Shown here in pieces: positions 8,893-18,212 of a DNA stretch of 64,000 nucleotides (position 1 is the stretch's first letter; every line of letters begins with the position of its first letter). The translations under genes were made by a program, and so were the position numbers. Source of the DNA: an uncultured Tateyamaria sp. (lineage in GTDB: Bacteria; Pseudomonadota; Alphaproteobacteria; Rhodobacterales; Rhodobacteraceae); NCBI GenBank assembly GCA_947501275.1, contig CANMVD010000001.1, positions 620,001 to 684,000 on the forward strand. Reading direction: 5' to 3'. The notes under the pieces are model-generated. The model saw nothing but the letters and a program-made list of their open reading frames with translations, made no database searches and was not told where the DNA came from.

Positions 8893-10312
8893 TCCTGCAG
8901 AACTACTGATCGGGGGCGCGTGGCGCGGTACAGTGGATACGCTGGAATTGATCAATCCGTCCGACGGGTCGCACCTGGCCGATATCGCGCGCGGCACTGC
9001 CCGCGACATCGACGCCGCCGTCACCGCAGCCCACACAGCCCGCGCAGGTGCATGGGGCACAATGACTGCTGCCGAACGGGGTCGTTTGTTATCCGAGATC
9101 GGACGCCGCGTGCTTGACCGCATCGATGACCTTGCCCGACTTGAGGCGCTTGACGTCGGCAAACCACTGACCCAGGCCCGCGCAGATGTCGTTGCGCTCG
9201 CCCGATACATGGAATTCTACGGTGGCGCAGCGGACAAGGTCATGGGCGATACGATCCCCTATCTGGATGGCTACACCGTCTACACATTGCGTGAACCCCA
9301 CGGCGTCACAGGCCACATCGTGCCATGGAATTACCCGATGCAAATCATCGGGCGCTCGGTCGGTGCGGCACTTACCATGGGCAACGCCTGCGTGCTGAAA
9401 CCAGCGGAAGAGGCCTGCCTGACCGCCCTCGCCTTCGCGCGCATCTGCCAAGAGGCAGGATTGCCCGACGGCGCGCTGAACGTGGTGCCGGGGCTGGGGG
9501 CTGAAGCAGGTGCTGCGCTGGCCAGCCATCCCAATATCCAACACATCAGCTTTACTGGATCGGTCACCACAGGCGCGCTGGTGCAACAGGCCGCCGGGGC
9601 CAACGTGGTGCCGGTGACCCTCGAACTTGGCGGCAAATCCCCGCAATTGGTGTTCGACGACGCGGATATCGAAGCGGCATTACCCTTCCTCGTAAATGCA
9701 GGCATCCAGAACGCTGGGCAGACTTGCTCAGCCTCTTCCCGAATTCTTGTTCAGAGGGGTGCCTATGATGATGTACGCATCCGTATGGAAGAGGCTTACT
9801 CAGAGCTGCTCGTTGCCCCCGCGCTCGACGACAAGTCGGTTGGCCCACTAATCTCGGACCGTCAAAAATCAATCGTCGACAGCTATATCGCACAAGGCGC
9901 AGACCTGACCATTGCTGCGCAAGGCAGGCTGGACAACACACCCGAAACCGGAGCGTATGTGCGCCCAACCCTATTCGCTGACGTCCCACCGGACCATACT
10001 CTTGCCCGCGAGGAAATTTTTGGCCCTGTCCAAGTTCTGATCCCCTTCGACACAGAAGCGCAAGCCATCGAGATCGCCAACAGCACCGACTACGGCCTTG
10101 TCGCCAGCATCTGGACAGAAAAAGGGGCCAGGCAAATGCGGCTGGCCAAGGCGCTACGGGCGGGCCAGATCTTTATCAACAACTACGGGGCCGGGGGCGG
10201 AGTTGAACTGCCCTTTGGCGGCATGGGCAAATCCGGTCATGGCCGCGAAAAAGGGTTCGAGGCGCTTTATGGCTTTTCCAGCCTGAAAACCGTTGCGGCC
10301 CGGCACGGCTAA
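8870..10312 (+). CDS. NAD(P)-dependent aldehyde dehydrogenase
   Basis: 480 residues from the ATG at 8870, preceded by a strong AAGGAGAG site inside the ATPase gene. The ALDH superfamily fold is intact: VPWNYPMQ (Asn 154 region), FTGS cofactor loop, LELGGKSP with general base E252, and GQTCSAS with catalytic C286. It oxidises an unidentified aldehyde. It begins the catabolic run directly behind the transporter, so the aldehyde is probably an intermediate of the imported compound. Upstream codons to 8762 are an open extension and are not used here. Confidence 0.92.
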   Translation: MPNALWFNPAELLIGGAWRGTVDTLELINPSDGSHLADIARGTARDIDAAVTAAHTARAGAWGTMTAAERGRLLSEIGRRVLDRIDDLARLEALDVGKPLTQARADVVALARYMEFYGGAADKVMGDTIPYLDGYTVYTLREPHGVTGHIVPWNYPMQIIGRSVGAALTMGNACVLKPAEEACLTALAFARICQEAGLPDGALNVVPGLGAEAGAALASHPNIQHISFTGSVTTGALVQQAAGANVVPVTLELGGKSPQLVFDDADIEAALPFLVNAGIQNAGQTCSASSRILVQRGAYDDVRIRMEEAYSELLVAPALDDKSVGPLISDRQKSIVDSYIAQGADLTIAAQGRLDNTPETGAYVRPTLFADVPPDHTLAREEIFGPVQVLIPFDTEAQAIEIANSTDYGLVASIWTEKGARQMRLAKALRAGQIFINNYGAGGGVELPFGGMGKSGHGREKGFEALYGFSSLKTVAARHG

Positions 10313-10352
10313 GCGCAACCTACAGCCCGAGGGAGCAGGGGAGGCACACAAG

Positions 10353-11078
10353 ATGACATTCGACAACCGATTCAAGAACCGCCATGCGGTTGTGACAGGC
10401 GGCGCGGCAGGACTGGGCGCAGGGATCGCCTTGCGTATTGCCGCCGAGGGCGGCACGGTCGAAGTGTGGGACATTGACGGCCAAGCCCTTGATCATATCG
10501 ACATTGTCAACATCACCACCCGCCAGATCGACGTCACGGACGCAGATTCCGTGGCCTGGGCCATGACCGAGGCAAAACCGGATATCCTTGTCTGCTCGGC
10601 CGGGATCACCGGGCCCAATACTGTCACATGGGACTACCCCATCGACGACTGGCTGAAAGTGCACGACCTGAACCTCAACGCGATCTTCTATTGCTGTCGC
10701 GCCGCTGCCCCGATCATGGCCGAAAAGGGCTGGGGGCGGATCGTCAACATCGCGTCAATTGCAGGGAAAGAGGGCAACCCAAACGCCCCAGCCTATTCCG
10801 CCTCCAAGGCAGGTGTGATCGGCCTAACCAAATCGCTGGGCAAGGAACTGGCAACTTCGGGCGTGACGTGCAACGCCATCGCCCCCGCCGCCGTGCGCAC
10901 CGCCATCTTTGATCAGATGACACAGGAACATATCGACTTCATGCAGTCCAAAATCCCCATGGGCCGCTTTGGCACCGTGGATGAAATCGCCGCCATGGCC
11001 TGCTGGCTGGCATCGGACGAAGGCAGCTTTGCCACCGGTGCCTGCTTTGACCAGTCCGGTGGGCGGGCCACCTACTGA
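10353..11078 (+). CDS. Short-chain dehydrogenase/reductase (first)
   Basis: 241 residues, classical SDR. The glycine-rich cofactor motif is TGGAAGLG (15-22), with catalytic S135 (VNIASIAG) and Y148-x3-K152 (YSASK). The usual NAG triplet appears as SAG (82-84). The substrate is unknown. ATG 10353 follows a GGGAG-rich leader. Its stop shares a base with the start of the next gene (TGATG), so it is coupled to the alpha/beta hydrolase. Confidence 0.88.
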   Translation: MTFDNRFKNRHAVVTGGAAGLGAGIALRIAAEGGTVEVWDIDGQALDHIDIVNITTRQIDVTDADSVAWAMTEAKPDILVCSAGITGPNTVTWDYPIDDWLKVHDLNLNAIFYCCRAAAPIMAEKGWGRIVNIASIAGKEGNPNAPAYSASKAGVIGLTKSLGKELATSGVTCNAIAPAAVRTAIFDQMTQEHIDFMQSKIPMGRFGTVDEIAAMACWLASDEGSFATGACFDQSGGRATY

Positions 11079-11935
11079 TGCGGATCAAGGTCAATGGCGT
11101 CCGGTTGTTTGTCGACATCGAAGGGGCGGGGCTGGAACCCGACGGCCCCTTCATGCGCCAGAAACCGACGCTCTTGGCGATCCATGGTGGCCCCGGCGCG
11201 GATCATTCGATCTACAAACCGTTCCTGTCCCAATTCACCGACCTGGCGCAGGTGGTCTATGTGGATCTGCGCGGCAATGGGCGGTCCGATGATGGCGACC
11301 CAAGCATTTGGACGCTGGCTCAATGGGGCGATGACATCAAAGCGCTGTGCGACACGCTGGGCATCCACAAACCGATCATCTATGGCGCATCCTTTGGCGG
11401 TGTCGTGGCGCAATCCTATGCCACACGGCACCCCGAGCATCCCGGCGGTTTGATCCTCGCCAGCACCACAGCGCGAACGGATTTCGATCAGATCTATGCT
11501 GCGTTCACCCGGATCGCAGGTGATACCGCCGGGCGCATTGCGCAGGCCTATTGGTCTGATCCCACCCCGGAACGACGCAAAGATTTTTTTGACGTCTGCC
11601 TGCCATACTACTCTGTCACGGTCCCCGATCCGCATATGATGCAGCGAATGATCGTCAAGAACCCCGTGGCCATGCACTATAACGGCCCCTCAAACGAACA
11701 AGGGCAGTTCGACTTCCACGCCGCACTTGCCGATGTCAAATGCCCTACGCTGGTCATGGGGGGCGACCGCGATCCGATCATGCCGCACCCGTTCGGAGAG
11801 GAACTGGCCGACGCGATGCCAAACGCCGAATATCACCTCATCGACAACGCCGCGCATATGCTGGCGGCGGACAAACCCGCCACAGTGCTGCATCTGATGC
11901 GCGAGTTCATAAAAGGAGTGCCCCATGCAACTTGA
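11078..11935 (+). CDS. Alpha/beta hydrolase, proline-iminopeptidase-like
   Basis: 285 residues. HGGPG (36-40) forms the oxyanion-hole motif typical of proline iminopeptidase-like hydrolases; the nucleophile S105 lies in GASFGG; D and H of the triad are expected in GGDRDPIMP and DNAAHML near the C-terminus. It probably hydrolyses an amide or ester bond in the cytosol. It is coupled to the preceding SDR by overlap and overlaps the next SDR by 11 bp. Confidence 0.88.
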   Translation: MRIKVNGVRLFVDIEGAGLEPDGPFMRQKPTLLAIHGGPGADHSIYKPFLSQFTDLAQVVYVDLRGNGRSDDGDPSIWTLAQWGDDIKALCDTLGIHKPIIYGASFGGVVAQSYATRHPEHPGGLILASTTARTDFDQIYAAFTRIAGDTAGRIAQAYWSDPTPERRKDFFDVCLPYYSVTVPDPHMMQRMIVKNPVAMHYNGPSNEQGQFDFHAALADVKCPTLVMGGDRDPIMPHPFGEELADAMPNAEYHLIDNAAHMLAADKPATVLHLMREFIKGVPHAT

Positions 11936-12665
11936 CGGTAAAACGGCCCTCGTCACCGGTGCCGCTTCGGGCTTCGGAGAGGGCATTGCACGGGCGTTCG
12001 CCGCTGCAGGGGCGCGCGTCATGGTCGCTGACATCAATGGCGACGGAGCCGACACTGTGGCAAAAGACATCGGCAGGCATTCATGCCAAGTCGACGTAGC
12101 AAACGGCAGATCCGTTCAGAACATGGCCGAAGCAACCATAGCCGCCTTTGGTCACCTCGATATTCTCGTCAACAACGCAGGCATCACGCATTTGCCGCAA
12201 GCGATGGAGTACGTGAGCGAGGAGGACTTTGACCGAGTCCTGAACGTCAACGCCAAATCGGTCTACCTCACAGCCCGCAGCCTCGTGCCACATTTTAAAG
12301 AACGCAAAACCGGGGCGATCCTCAATGTCGCCTCAACCGCTGGGGTGTCGCCACGGCCGAACCTCAACTGGTACAACGCCTCCAAGGGCTGGATGATCAC
12401 CGCAACCAAAGCCATGGCGGTTGAACTGGCACCCCATGGGGTGAGGGTCAATGCGCTGAACCCGGTGGCAGGAGAAACACCCCTGCTCAAGTCTTTCATG
12501 GGAGAGGATACACCCGAAGTTAGGGCCAAGTTTCTGTCCACCATCCCCTTGGGCCGCTTCTCAACCCCGCAAGACATGGGTGCGGCGGCAACCTTTCTGT
12601 GTTCGGATGCAGCCTCTATGATCACGGGTGTCGCCATGGAAGTCGACGGAGGACGCTGCATATGA
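11925..12665 (+). CDS. Short-chain dehydrogenase/reductase (second)
   Basis: 246 residues starting MQLDGKTALVTGAASGFGEG. Cofactor motif TGAASGFG (11-18), NNAG (83-86), catalytic S137, Y150 and K154 are all present, so an active NAD(P)-dependent oxidoreductase is expected. An AAAAGGAG site sits just before the ATG inside the hydrolase gene. Its end overlaps the cupin gene (ATGA). Two different SDRs in one operon suggest successive alcohol/ketone conversions. Confidence 0.9.
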   Translation: MQLDGKTALVTGAASGFGEGIARAFAAAGARVMVADINGDGADTVAKDIGRHSCQVDVANGRSVQNMAEATIAAFGHLDILVNNAGITHLPQAMEYVSEEDFDRVLNVNAKSVYLTARSLVPHFKERKTGAILNVASTAGVSPRPNLNWYNASKGWMITATKAMAVELAPHGVRVNALNPVAGETPLLKSFMGEDTPEVRAKFLSTIPLGRFSTPQDMGAAATFLCSDAASMITGVAMEVDGGRCI

Positions 12666-13012
12666 AACCCATCAATCTCGCAGAAAAGCTGGACCAATTC
12701 AGCTCACACTGGGATCCTCATGTCGTGGCCGATTATAACGACAACGAAGTCATGGTTGTTAAATTCCAAGGCGAATTCCCGTTCCATTTGCACGAAGACA
12801 CTGACGATTTCTTCCTCGTGCTGGAGGGCGAGATGGTCATGGACATCGAAGACCGCAGCCACCCCGTCAAAGCAGGCGAGATGTTCGTTGTACCCAAAGG
12901 GATCACTCACCGCCCCCGCGCCGATCACGAATGCAAGGTACTGCTAATCGAACCCAAAGGCGAACCAAACACGGGCGACCCCGCCACCGCCGCCCCGAAA
13001 CCCCGCATCTGA
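12662..13012 (+). CDS. Cupin-domain protein
   Basis: 116 residues. One cupin barrel: FPFHLHEDTDDFFLVLEGEMVMDIE holds the H-x-H...E metal ligands and GEMFVVPKGITHRPRAD the second motif with the terminal histidine. It could be a small isomerase, a dioxygenase-like enzyme or a stabilising accessory; no reaction can be assigned. It overlaps the preceding SDR by four bases and ends the first block of the catabolic run. Confidence 0.85.
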   Translation: MKPINLAEKLDQFSSHWDPHVVADYNDNEVMVVKFQGEFPFHLHEDTDDFFLVLEGEMVMDIEDRSHPVKAGEMFVVPKGITHRPRADHECKVLLIEPKGEPNTGDPATAAPKPRI

Positions 13013-13031
13013 ACCACGCCGCGCGCCCCTT

Positions 13032-13060
13032 CTCTGTTCCCAAAAAATCCCCGCCGGAGA
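13032..13060. repeat. Dispersed CTCTGTTCC/AAAAATCC element (copy B)
   Basis: Between the cupin stop and the next start the DNA reads CTCTGTTCCC, AAAAAATCCCC, then GCCGGAGA, which also serves as the ribosome-binding site of the following gene. It matches copy A at 2657 and the inverted copy C at 16270-16288. It may be a weak terminator or RNA-processing boundary splitting the catabolic run into two units. Confidence 0.5.
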
Positions 13061-13070
13061 TAAAAATCTA

Positions 13071-14075
13071 ATGACGCCTGGCCCGCAAAACGCACTCACA
13101 GACATTTCAGGCCTCAAGGTCGGCAACGCTCAGGATGACGCGCTCAAATCGGGGGTGACGGTTGTGGTCGGGGACCAACCCTTCACGGCTTCTGTCGCTG
13201 TCCAAGGCGGTGCACCGGGCACCCGTGAAACCGACCTGCTGGCCCCGGACAAATCCGTCGCACAAGTGGACGCGCTCGTGCTGTCGGGCGGATCCGCCTA
13301 CGGGCTCGACGCGTGCAGCGGAGTGGTCGCGGGACTGCGCGCACAAGGACGCGGATACCAAGTGGGCAAGGCCATCATCCCTCTCGTTCCCGGCGCAATC
13401 ATCTTCGATCTGCTCTCGGGCGGCGATCACGACTGGGACGACACGCCCTACCCCAAACTGGGACGGCAAGCGTATGAAAACGCGTCCACCCAGACCCCCA
13501 TCGGCACCGTTGGCGCAGGCACAGGGGCGATGACGGCAATGATGAAAGGCGGGCTTGGCACCGCGTCATTGGTCCTCGACAATGGCATAACGGTCGCCGC
13601 CCTTGTTGCCGCCAACCCCATGGGCAGCGTCACCACACCGGGGGACAGGCATTTCTGGGCCGCCCCTTACGAGATCGACGACGAATTTGGCGGGCATGGA
13701 CCGGACACCGCCAGTGGTTTGGGGCGCAGCCTCACCAGCCGCAAGGTGACCGCCATGATGGAGCGGGTCAACACCACCATCGCGATCATCGCGACGGATG
13801 CCACACTGGACAAAGCGCAATGTCAGCGCGTCGCCACAGCCGCCCATGACGGGATCGCCCGGGCCTGCGTACCGGCACACAGCCCGGCGGACGGCGACCT
13901 TGTCTTTGCGCTCAGCACCTCCGCCAAACCTTTGACCCGGCCAGAGGACCTTGCCGTGATAGGCCACGCCGCTGCCCTGTGCCTCACCCGCGCCATCGCG
14001 CGGGGCGTCTATGCCGCGACACCAGCGCCAAACGACCTTTTGCCAACATGGGGACAGCTCAATGCCGAAACTTGA
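13071..14075 (+). CDS. P1 (S58, DmpA/BapA-like) family aminopeptidase
   Basis: 334 residues, the usual size of the self-processing Ntn-type P1 peptidases. VDALVLSGGSAYGLDACSGVV and GGLGTASLVLDNG are family hallmarks. The expected self-cleavage site is N234-T235 in NTTIAIIATDATLDKAQ, giving threonine as nucleophile instead of the serine of DmpA/BapA; this placement is inferred from the family pattern. Members release D- or beta-amino acids or cleave small amides. Next to a peptide-type importer it may trim an imported amide or beta-peptide. Confidence 0.85.
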   Translation: MTPGPQNALTDISGLKVGNAQDDALKSGVTVVVGDQPFTASVAVQGGAPGTRETDLLAPDKSVAQVDALVLSGGSAYGLDACSGVVAGLRAQGRGYQVGKAIIPLVPGAIIFDLLSGGDHDWDDTPYPKLGRQAYENASTQTPIGTVGAGTGAMTAMMKGGLGTASLVLDNGITVAALVAANPMGSVTTPGDRHFWAAPYEIDDEFGGHGPDTASGLGRSLTSRKVTAMMERVNTTIAIIATDATLDKAQCQRVATAAHDGIARACVPAHSPADGDLVFALSTSAKPLTRPEDLAVIGHAAALCLTRAIARGVYAATPAPNDLLPTWGQLNAET

Positions 14076-14853
14076 ACGCCCTGACCTCAGCCTGCACTAC
14101 GAAATCACTGGTGACGGTCCGCCATTACTTATGCTGGCCGGTTTCATGTCGGACCACGCCAGTTGGACGCCACTCATCCCGCTGCTGCGAGATCACTTCA
14201 CCTGCATCACACCCGACAACCGCACCACGGGGCAAACCACACCGTGGGACGCGCCAGTTTCTATCGACTTGATGTGCAAGGACGCGCTCGCACTGATGGA
14301 CCACCTTAGGTACGACCGCTACCATGTCATCGGGCACTCCATGGGCGGAATTATCGCGCTGCATATGGCGCAAGAGGTGCCGCAACGAATGGCGTCGGCA
14401 CATGTCGCAGCCTCGGCCCCCGTACGTCTGCCACGCAACACCGCGCTTTTTGCCAATATGATCGCGATCCGGCGGTCAAACGCACCCCCTGACACATGGC
14501 TGCGGGCACTGTTCCCGTGGCTGTTCAACCCGCTGGTCTATCACGATCCCGCCGCGCTGGACCAAGCCGTGGCAGACAGCCTCGCCTACCCGCATGCACA
14601 GACGGCAGACGCGATGGAACACCAACTCACCGCCCTGCGCGGCTTTGACGGGACAGATCTGGCCAAACCGACCTGCCCGACCCAAGTGTTGATCGGCGCG
14701 CTTGATCTGATTGTGCCACCTGATCACATTCTTGCGGTTCTGAACCACCTGCCCCACCATATCCTTGAAGGGGCGGGCCATTCGATCCATTGGGATGCGC
14801 CGGAAAGTGTGGCCGAACTGCTGATGAAATTTGCCACCAAACATCCGATCTGA
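14062..14853 (+). CDS. Alpha/beta hydrolase
   Basis: 263 residues from MPKLERPDLSLHYEITGDGPPLLMLAG. The nucleophile S93 is in GHSMGG; D and H of the triad are probably in LIGALDLIVPPDH and EGAGHSIHWD. It resembles esterase/dehalogenase/3-oxoadipate-enol-lactonase-type hydrolases; substrate unknown. It overlaps the peptidase gene by 14 bp and is followed 10 bp later by the TPR gene, so the last three genes of the run form one unit. Confidence 0.86.
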   Translation: MPKLERPDLSLHYEITGDGPPLLMLAGFMSDHASWTPLIPLLRDHFTCITPDNRTTGQTTPWDAPVSIDLMCKDALALMDHLRYDRYHVIGHSMGGIIALHMAQEVPQRMASAHVAASAPVRLPRNTALFANMIAIRRSNAPPDTWLRALFPWLFNPLVYHDPAALDQAVADSLAYPHAQTADAMEHQLTALRGFDGTDLAKPTCPTQVLIGALDLIVPPDHILAVLNHLPHHILEGAGHSIHWDAPESVAELLMKFATKHPI

Positions 14854-14863
14854 GGGACCAGAA

Positions 14864-16219
14864 ATGCACGACCGCTACGGCCTGCCCATCACCTGTGACA
14901 CCGACGCAACGGCCCAAGGTATCGACGATTTCATCCACGGGTTCATCAGCTTTCAGACCAAGGCAGCCAATGTTTTGAAAGCAGCCAAAGGCGACCCCTC
15001 CAACGGCTTGGCCAATGCCTATGCCGCGATCCTATACATGTTGCTTGAGGCTCCGGTGGCCCCGAAACTGGCAGCACCCTTCCTCGAAAACGCCGAAACC
15101 GCAACTGAGCTGACAGACCGTGAAAAGGCCGCCGTAGAAGCTGCCCGATTGTTCGTCGATGGCGACATCCCCAAGCTGATCGCGCTGTGCGAAGCCACAG
15201 TTGCGGCTTATCCCCGCGACATGGTCATGCTGAAGCTCGGGCAGTACCACACATTCAACGTCGGCGACTTCCCGGCCATGCTGCGCATTGCGCAAAAAGC
15301 GCAGCCGGGCGCGGCAGACATTGCTTATGCCCATGGAATGCTCGCCTTTGGATTCGAGGAATGCCACTTACTGGATGAGGCCGAAGCCGCCGCGCGCCAC
15401 GCCCTGACTCTTGAGGCATCCGAACCTTGGGCGCATCACGCACTGGCCCACATCTATCTGACGCGCGGACAGGTGGCCGAGGGCACCGAATTTCTGGAAT
15501 CCGTGGCGCATCACTGGGGCGAACTCAACAGCTTTATGCATTCGCACAACTGGTGGCATCTGGCGCTGTTCTACATCTCTTCGGGGCGGATCGACGACTT
15601 GCTGGCGGCCTACGACGCCCATGTCTGGGGTCTAAGCAAAGACTATTCCCAAGATCAGGTCGGCGCTGTGTCGCTGCTCGCCCGGATGGAATTTGCAGGG
15701 GTCAATGTCGGGGATCGCTGGAACGATGTGGCCGATCACGTGGCAAAACGGGGCGCGGACACCGTCAGCCCATTCCTGACGTTGCAATATCTCTATGCAC
15801 TAGGACGCACCGGACGGCCTGAGGCGGAAACGCTGTTGGCTGCAATCGAAGAGCGCGCCGAAGACGAGAGCCGCCACGACTGGCAGGTTTGGCGCGATGT
15901 GGCGCTTTGGGCCGCACATGGGATCGCCGCCCATGCAGCAGAAGATTACGATGACACGATCCGCTTTCTAGGCAAAGCCCTGCCACGTCTGGCCGAAGGC
16001 GGGGGCAGTCACGCGCAACGCGATCTGTTTGAACAAATCCACCTCGACGCCCTGATCCGGGGCGGGCGCACCTCGCAGGCGCAACAGGTGCTGGAGATGC
16101 GACGCACTTTTGACCCGGATGGGGTGCCCCTGAACATGATGCTGGCCGAAGTTTATGACCAATCCGGTCTGCCGGAACAGGCAGAGGTCGCACGGAACCG
16201 TGTTGTTTCTTCTGACTAA
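14864..16219 (+). CDS. Tetratricopeptide-repeat protein, TTC38-like
   Basis: 451 residues, no signal peptide or membrane segment. Helical repeats run through the chain, for example AAARHALTLEASEPWAHHALAHIYLTRG, and the block FMHSHNWWHLALFYISSGR is characteristic of the TTC38 family of TPR-like proteins. Biochemical function is unknown. ATG 14864 lies just after GAGGGACC. It is last in the catabolic run and is followed by a strong hairpin at 16230. Association with hydrolases and oxidoreductases suggests a role tied to the same pathway, but this is inference. Confidence 0.82.
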   Translation: MHDRYGLPITCDTDATAQGIDDFIHGFISFQTKAANVLKAAKGDPSNGLANAYAAILYMLLEAPVAPKLAAPFLENAETATELTDREKAAVEAARLFVDGDIPKLIALCEATVAAYPRDMVMLKLGQYHTFNVGDFPAMLRIAQKAQPGAADIAYAHGMLAFGFEECHLLDEAEAAARHALTLEASEPWAHHALAHIYLTRGQVAEGTEFLESVAHHWGELNSFMHSHNWWHLALFYISSGRIDDLLAAYDAHVWGLSKDYSQDQVGAVSLLARMEFAGVNVGDRWNDVADHVAKRGADTVSPFLTLQYLYALGRTGRPEAETLLAAIEERAEDESRHDWQVWRDVALWAAHGIAAHAAEDYDDTIRFLGKALPRLAEGGGSHAQRDLFEQIHLDALIRGGRTSQAQQVLEMRRTFDPDGVPLNMMLAEVYDQSGLPEQAEVARNRVVSSD

Positions 16220-16227
16220 AAATACCA

Positions 16228-16288
16228 CCGCCGGAGGCTCCTGAACGATCTGGCGGGAGCCTCCGGCAGGGGATTTTTGGAACAGAGA
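16228..16288. terminator. Bidirectional terminator between the TPR gene and dxs, with inverted repeat copy C
   Basis: Perfect 12-bp arms GCCGGAGGCTCC (16230-16241) and GGAGCCTCCGGC (16256-16267) flank a 14-nt loop. On the plus strand GGGGATTTTTGG follows; on the minus strand the matching T-run is opposite AAAAAT at 16218-16223. It therefore serves both convergent genes. The distal part (16270-16288) is the inverse of the CTCTGTTCC/AAAAATCC element at 2657 and 13032, and 16228-16243 is repeated identically at 48941-48956. Confidence 0.8.
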
Positions 16289-16292
16289 AGCT

Positions 16293-18212
16293 CTATTCGC
16301 CTGCTATCAAATCCACGACGTTGGTGGCTGTCTGACCCAAGGCAGCTTGCACGGTTTCCACGATACCATCTGCCGTCAGGCCCGCCTCTGCGTACATGTC
16401 TTCGGGGCTGGCTTGATCTATGAAATGGTCGGGCAGGTGCATAGAGCGGACTTTCAGACCGCGATCCAGCAACCCTTCGGCCGCCATGGCCTGCAACACC
16501 ATCGCGCCAAATCCGCCCATCGCGCCCTGTTCAACCGTCACCAGCACAGCGTGGCGCGCAGCAAGGTCGCGGATCATTGCCATATCCAGAGGTTTGGCAA
16601 ACCGCGCATCCGCGATTGTCACAGAGGTTCCTTCGGCCTCAAGTCGTGCCGCCGCGCGTTCGCATTCGTCAAGGTTGGAACCAAGGCTCAGCAACGCCAC
16701 ATCTGTCCCATCCTGGATCATACGACCCCTGCCAATCTCGAGCACATCACCGGTGTCCGGCATCTCGACCCCGCGCCCGTTGCCGCGCGGATAGCGGAAC
16801 GCGATGGGCCCGCTGTCATGGGCGGCAGCTGTGGCGACCATATGCACCAGTTCCGCCTCATCCGAGGCCGCCATGACCACCATGCCCGGCAGTGCCGCGA
16901 GGTATCCAATGTCAAAGGCCCCCGCATGGGTCGCGCCATCAGCCCCAACCAGCCCAGCACGATCAAGAGCAAAGCGCACAGGCAAACCCTGCAAGGCCAC
17001 GTCATGTACCACTTGGTCATAACCCCGTTGCAGGAAGGTCGAGTAAATGGCGCAGAAAGGTTTCAGCCCGCTTGCCGCCATCCCTGCGGCGAATGTCACC
17101 GCGTGCTGCTCCGCAATCCCAACGTCAAAGACGCGACCCGGAAAACGGTCCTGCATTTTGTCGACACCTGTTCCTGACGGCATCGCAGCAGTCACGGCCA
17201 CGATGGCGGGGTCCTCGCTTGCCAGATCTGTCAGGGTTGCGCCAAAGACCGACGTGTAGCTGGGCGCATTACTTTTGCCCTTGGACTGCTCGCCTGTGGC
17301 CACATCGAACTTGGACACACCGTGGTACTTGTCAGCAGAGCCTTCGGCAGGGGCATACCCCTTGCCCTTCACCGTACAGGCATGGATCAGCACAGGGCCC
17401 GTGGCCCGTGTTCGGGCAGCCCGCAGGGTGTTCAGCACCTGCTCCATGTCGTGGCCATCTATCGGGCCGATATAGTCAAACCCAAGCTCTTCAAAAAACG
17501 TGCCCTTGTTTTCGACACCAGTCACCAATTCGCGGGCGCGGCGGGCGCCGTCTCGCATCGGCTTGGGCATCGCAGCTTCCATGCCCTCGGCAATCGCCTG
17601 CAAGGGCGCAAAAGGTGAGTTGCGGCTGAGATTGGACAAATAAGTGCTCATCGCGCCGGTGGGCGGGGCAATCGACATCTCGTTGTCGTTCAGGATCACA
17701 AACAGGCGACGCCCCTCGTGGCCTGCGTTGTTGAGCGCTTCGTAAGCCATGCCCGCGCTGATGGACCCATCGCCAATCACGGCAACAGCGTCACCCGTCG
17801 GCATGCCCATGTCGCGACCAACCGTGAAACCCAATGCTGCAGAAATCGAAGTCGAGGAATGCGCCGCGCCAAACGGGTCATATTGGCTTTCAGAGCGCTT
17901 GGTGAAACCACTCAAACCACCCTTCTGGCGCAAAGTGCCCATACGGGACCGCCGCCCTGTCAGGATCTTGTGGGGATAACACTGGTGGCCCACGTCCCAG
18001 ATCACCTTATCGCGCGGGGTGTCAAAGACGGCGTGAATGCCAACCGTCAGTTCAACCACCCCAAGGGATGACCCAAGATGGCCGCCCGTACGACTGACGG
18101 CGTCAATCACATCCGTGCGCAACTCATCCGCAAGCGTCTTAAGATCCGTGTTTGACAGCTGCTTGAGATCCTGAGGGCCCGCCACGCGGTCCAGCAAAGG
18201 GGTCTTTGTCAT
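16293..18212 (-). CDS. dxs: 1-deoxy-D-xylulose-5-phosphate synthase
   Basis: 639 residues from [19 protein letters not shown], normal Dxs length. It condenses pyruvate and glyceraldehyde-3-phosphate with thiamine diphosphate, the entry step of the non-mevalonate isoprenoid pathway. [33 protein letters not shown] and the ThDP motif [20 protein letters not shown] are present. ATG 18212 is preferred to 18221 because an AAGGA site lies eight bases upstream. It ends the puf superoperon, matching precursor supply for carotenoid and phytol chains to photosystem synthesis. Confidence 0.96.
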   Translation of the reverse strand: MTKTPLLDRVAGPQDLKQLSNTDLKTLADELRTDVIDAVSRTGGHLGSSLGVVELTVGIHAVFDTPRDKVIWDVGHQCYPHKILTGRRSRMGTLRQKGGLSGFTKRSESQYDPFGAAHSSTSISAALGFTVGRDMGMPTGDAVAVIGDGSISAGMAYEALNNAGHEGRRLFVILNDNEMSIAPPTGAMSTYLSNLSRNSPFAPLQAIAEGMEAAMPKPMRDGARRARELVTGVENKGTFFEELGFDYIGPIDGHDMEQVLNTLRAARTRATGPVLIHACTVKGKGYAPAEGSADKYHGVSKFDVATGEQSKGKSNAPSYTSVFGATLTDLASEDPAIVAVTAAMPSGTGVDKMQDRFPGRVFDVGIAEQHAVTFAAGMAASGLKPFCAIYSTFLQRGYDQVVHDVALQGLPVRFALDRAGLVGADGATHAGAFDIGYLAALPGMVVMAASDEAELVHMVATAAAHDSGPIAFRYPRGNGRGVEMPDTGDVLEIGRGRMIQDGTDVALLSLGSNLDECERAAARLEAEGTSVTIADARFAKPLDMAMIRDLAARHAVLVTVEQGAMGGFGAMVLQAMAAEGLLDRGLKVRSMHLPDHFIDQASPEDMYAEAGLTADGIVETVQAALGQTATNVVDLIAGE

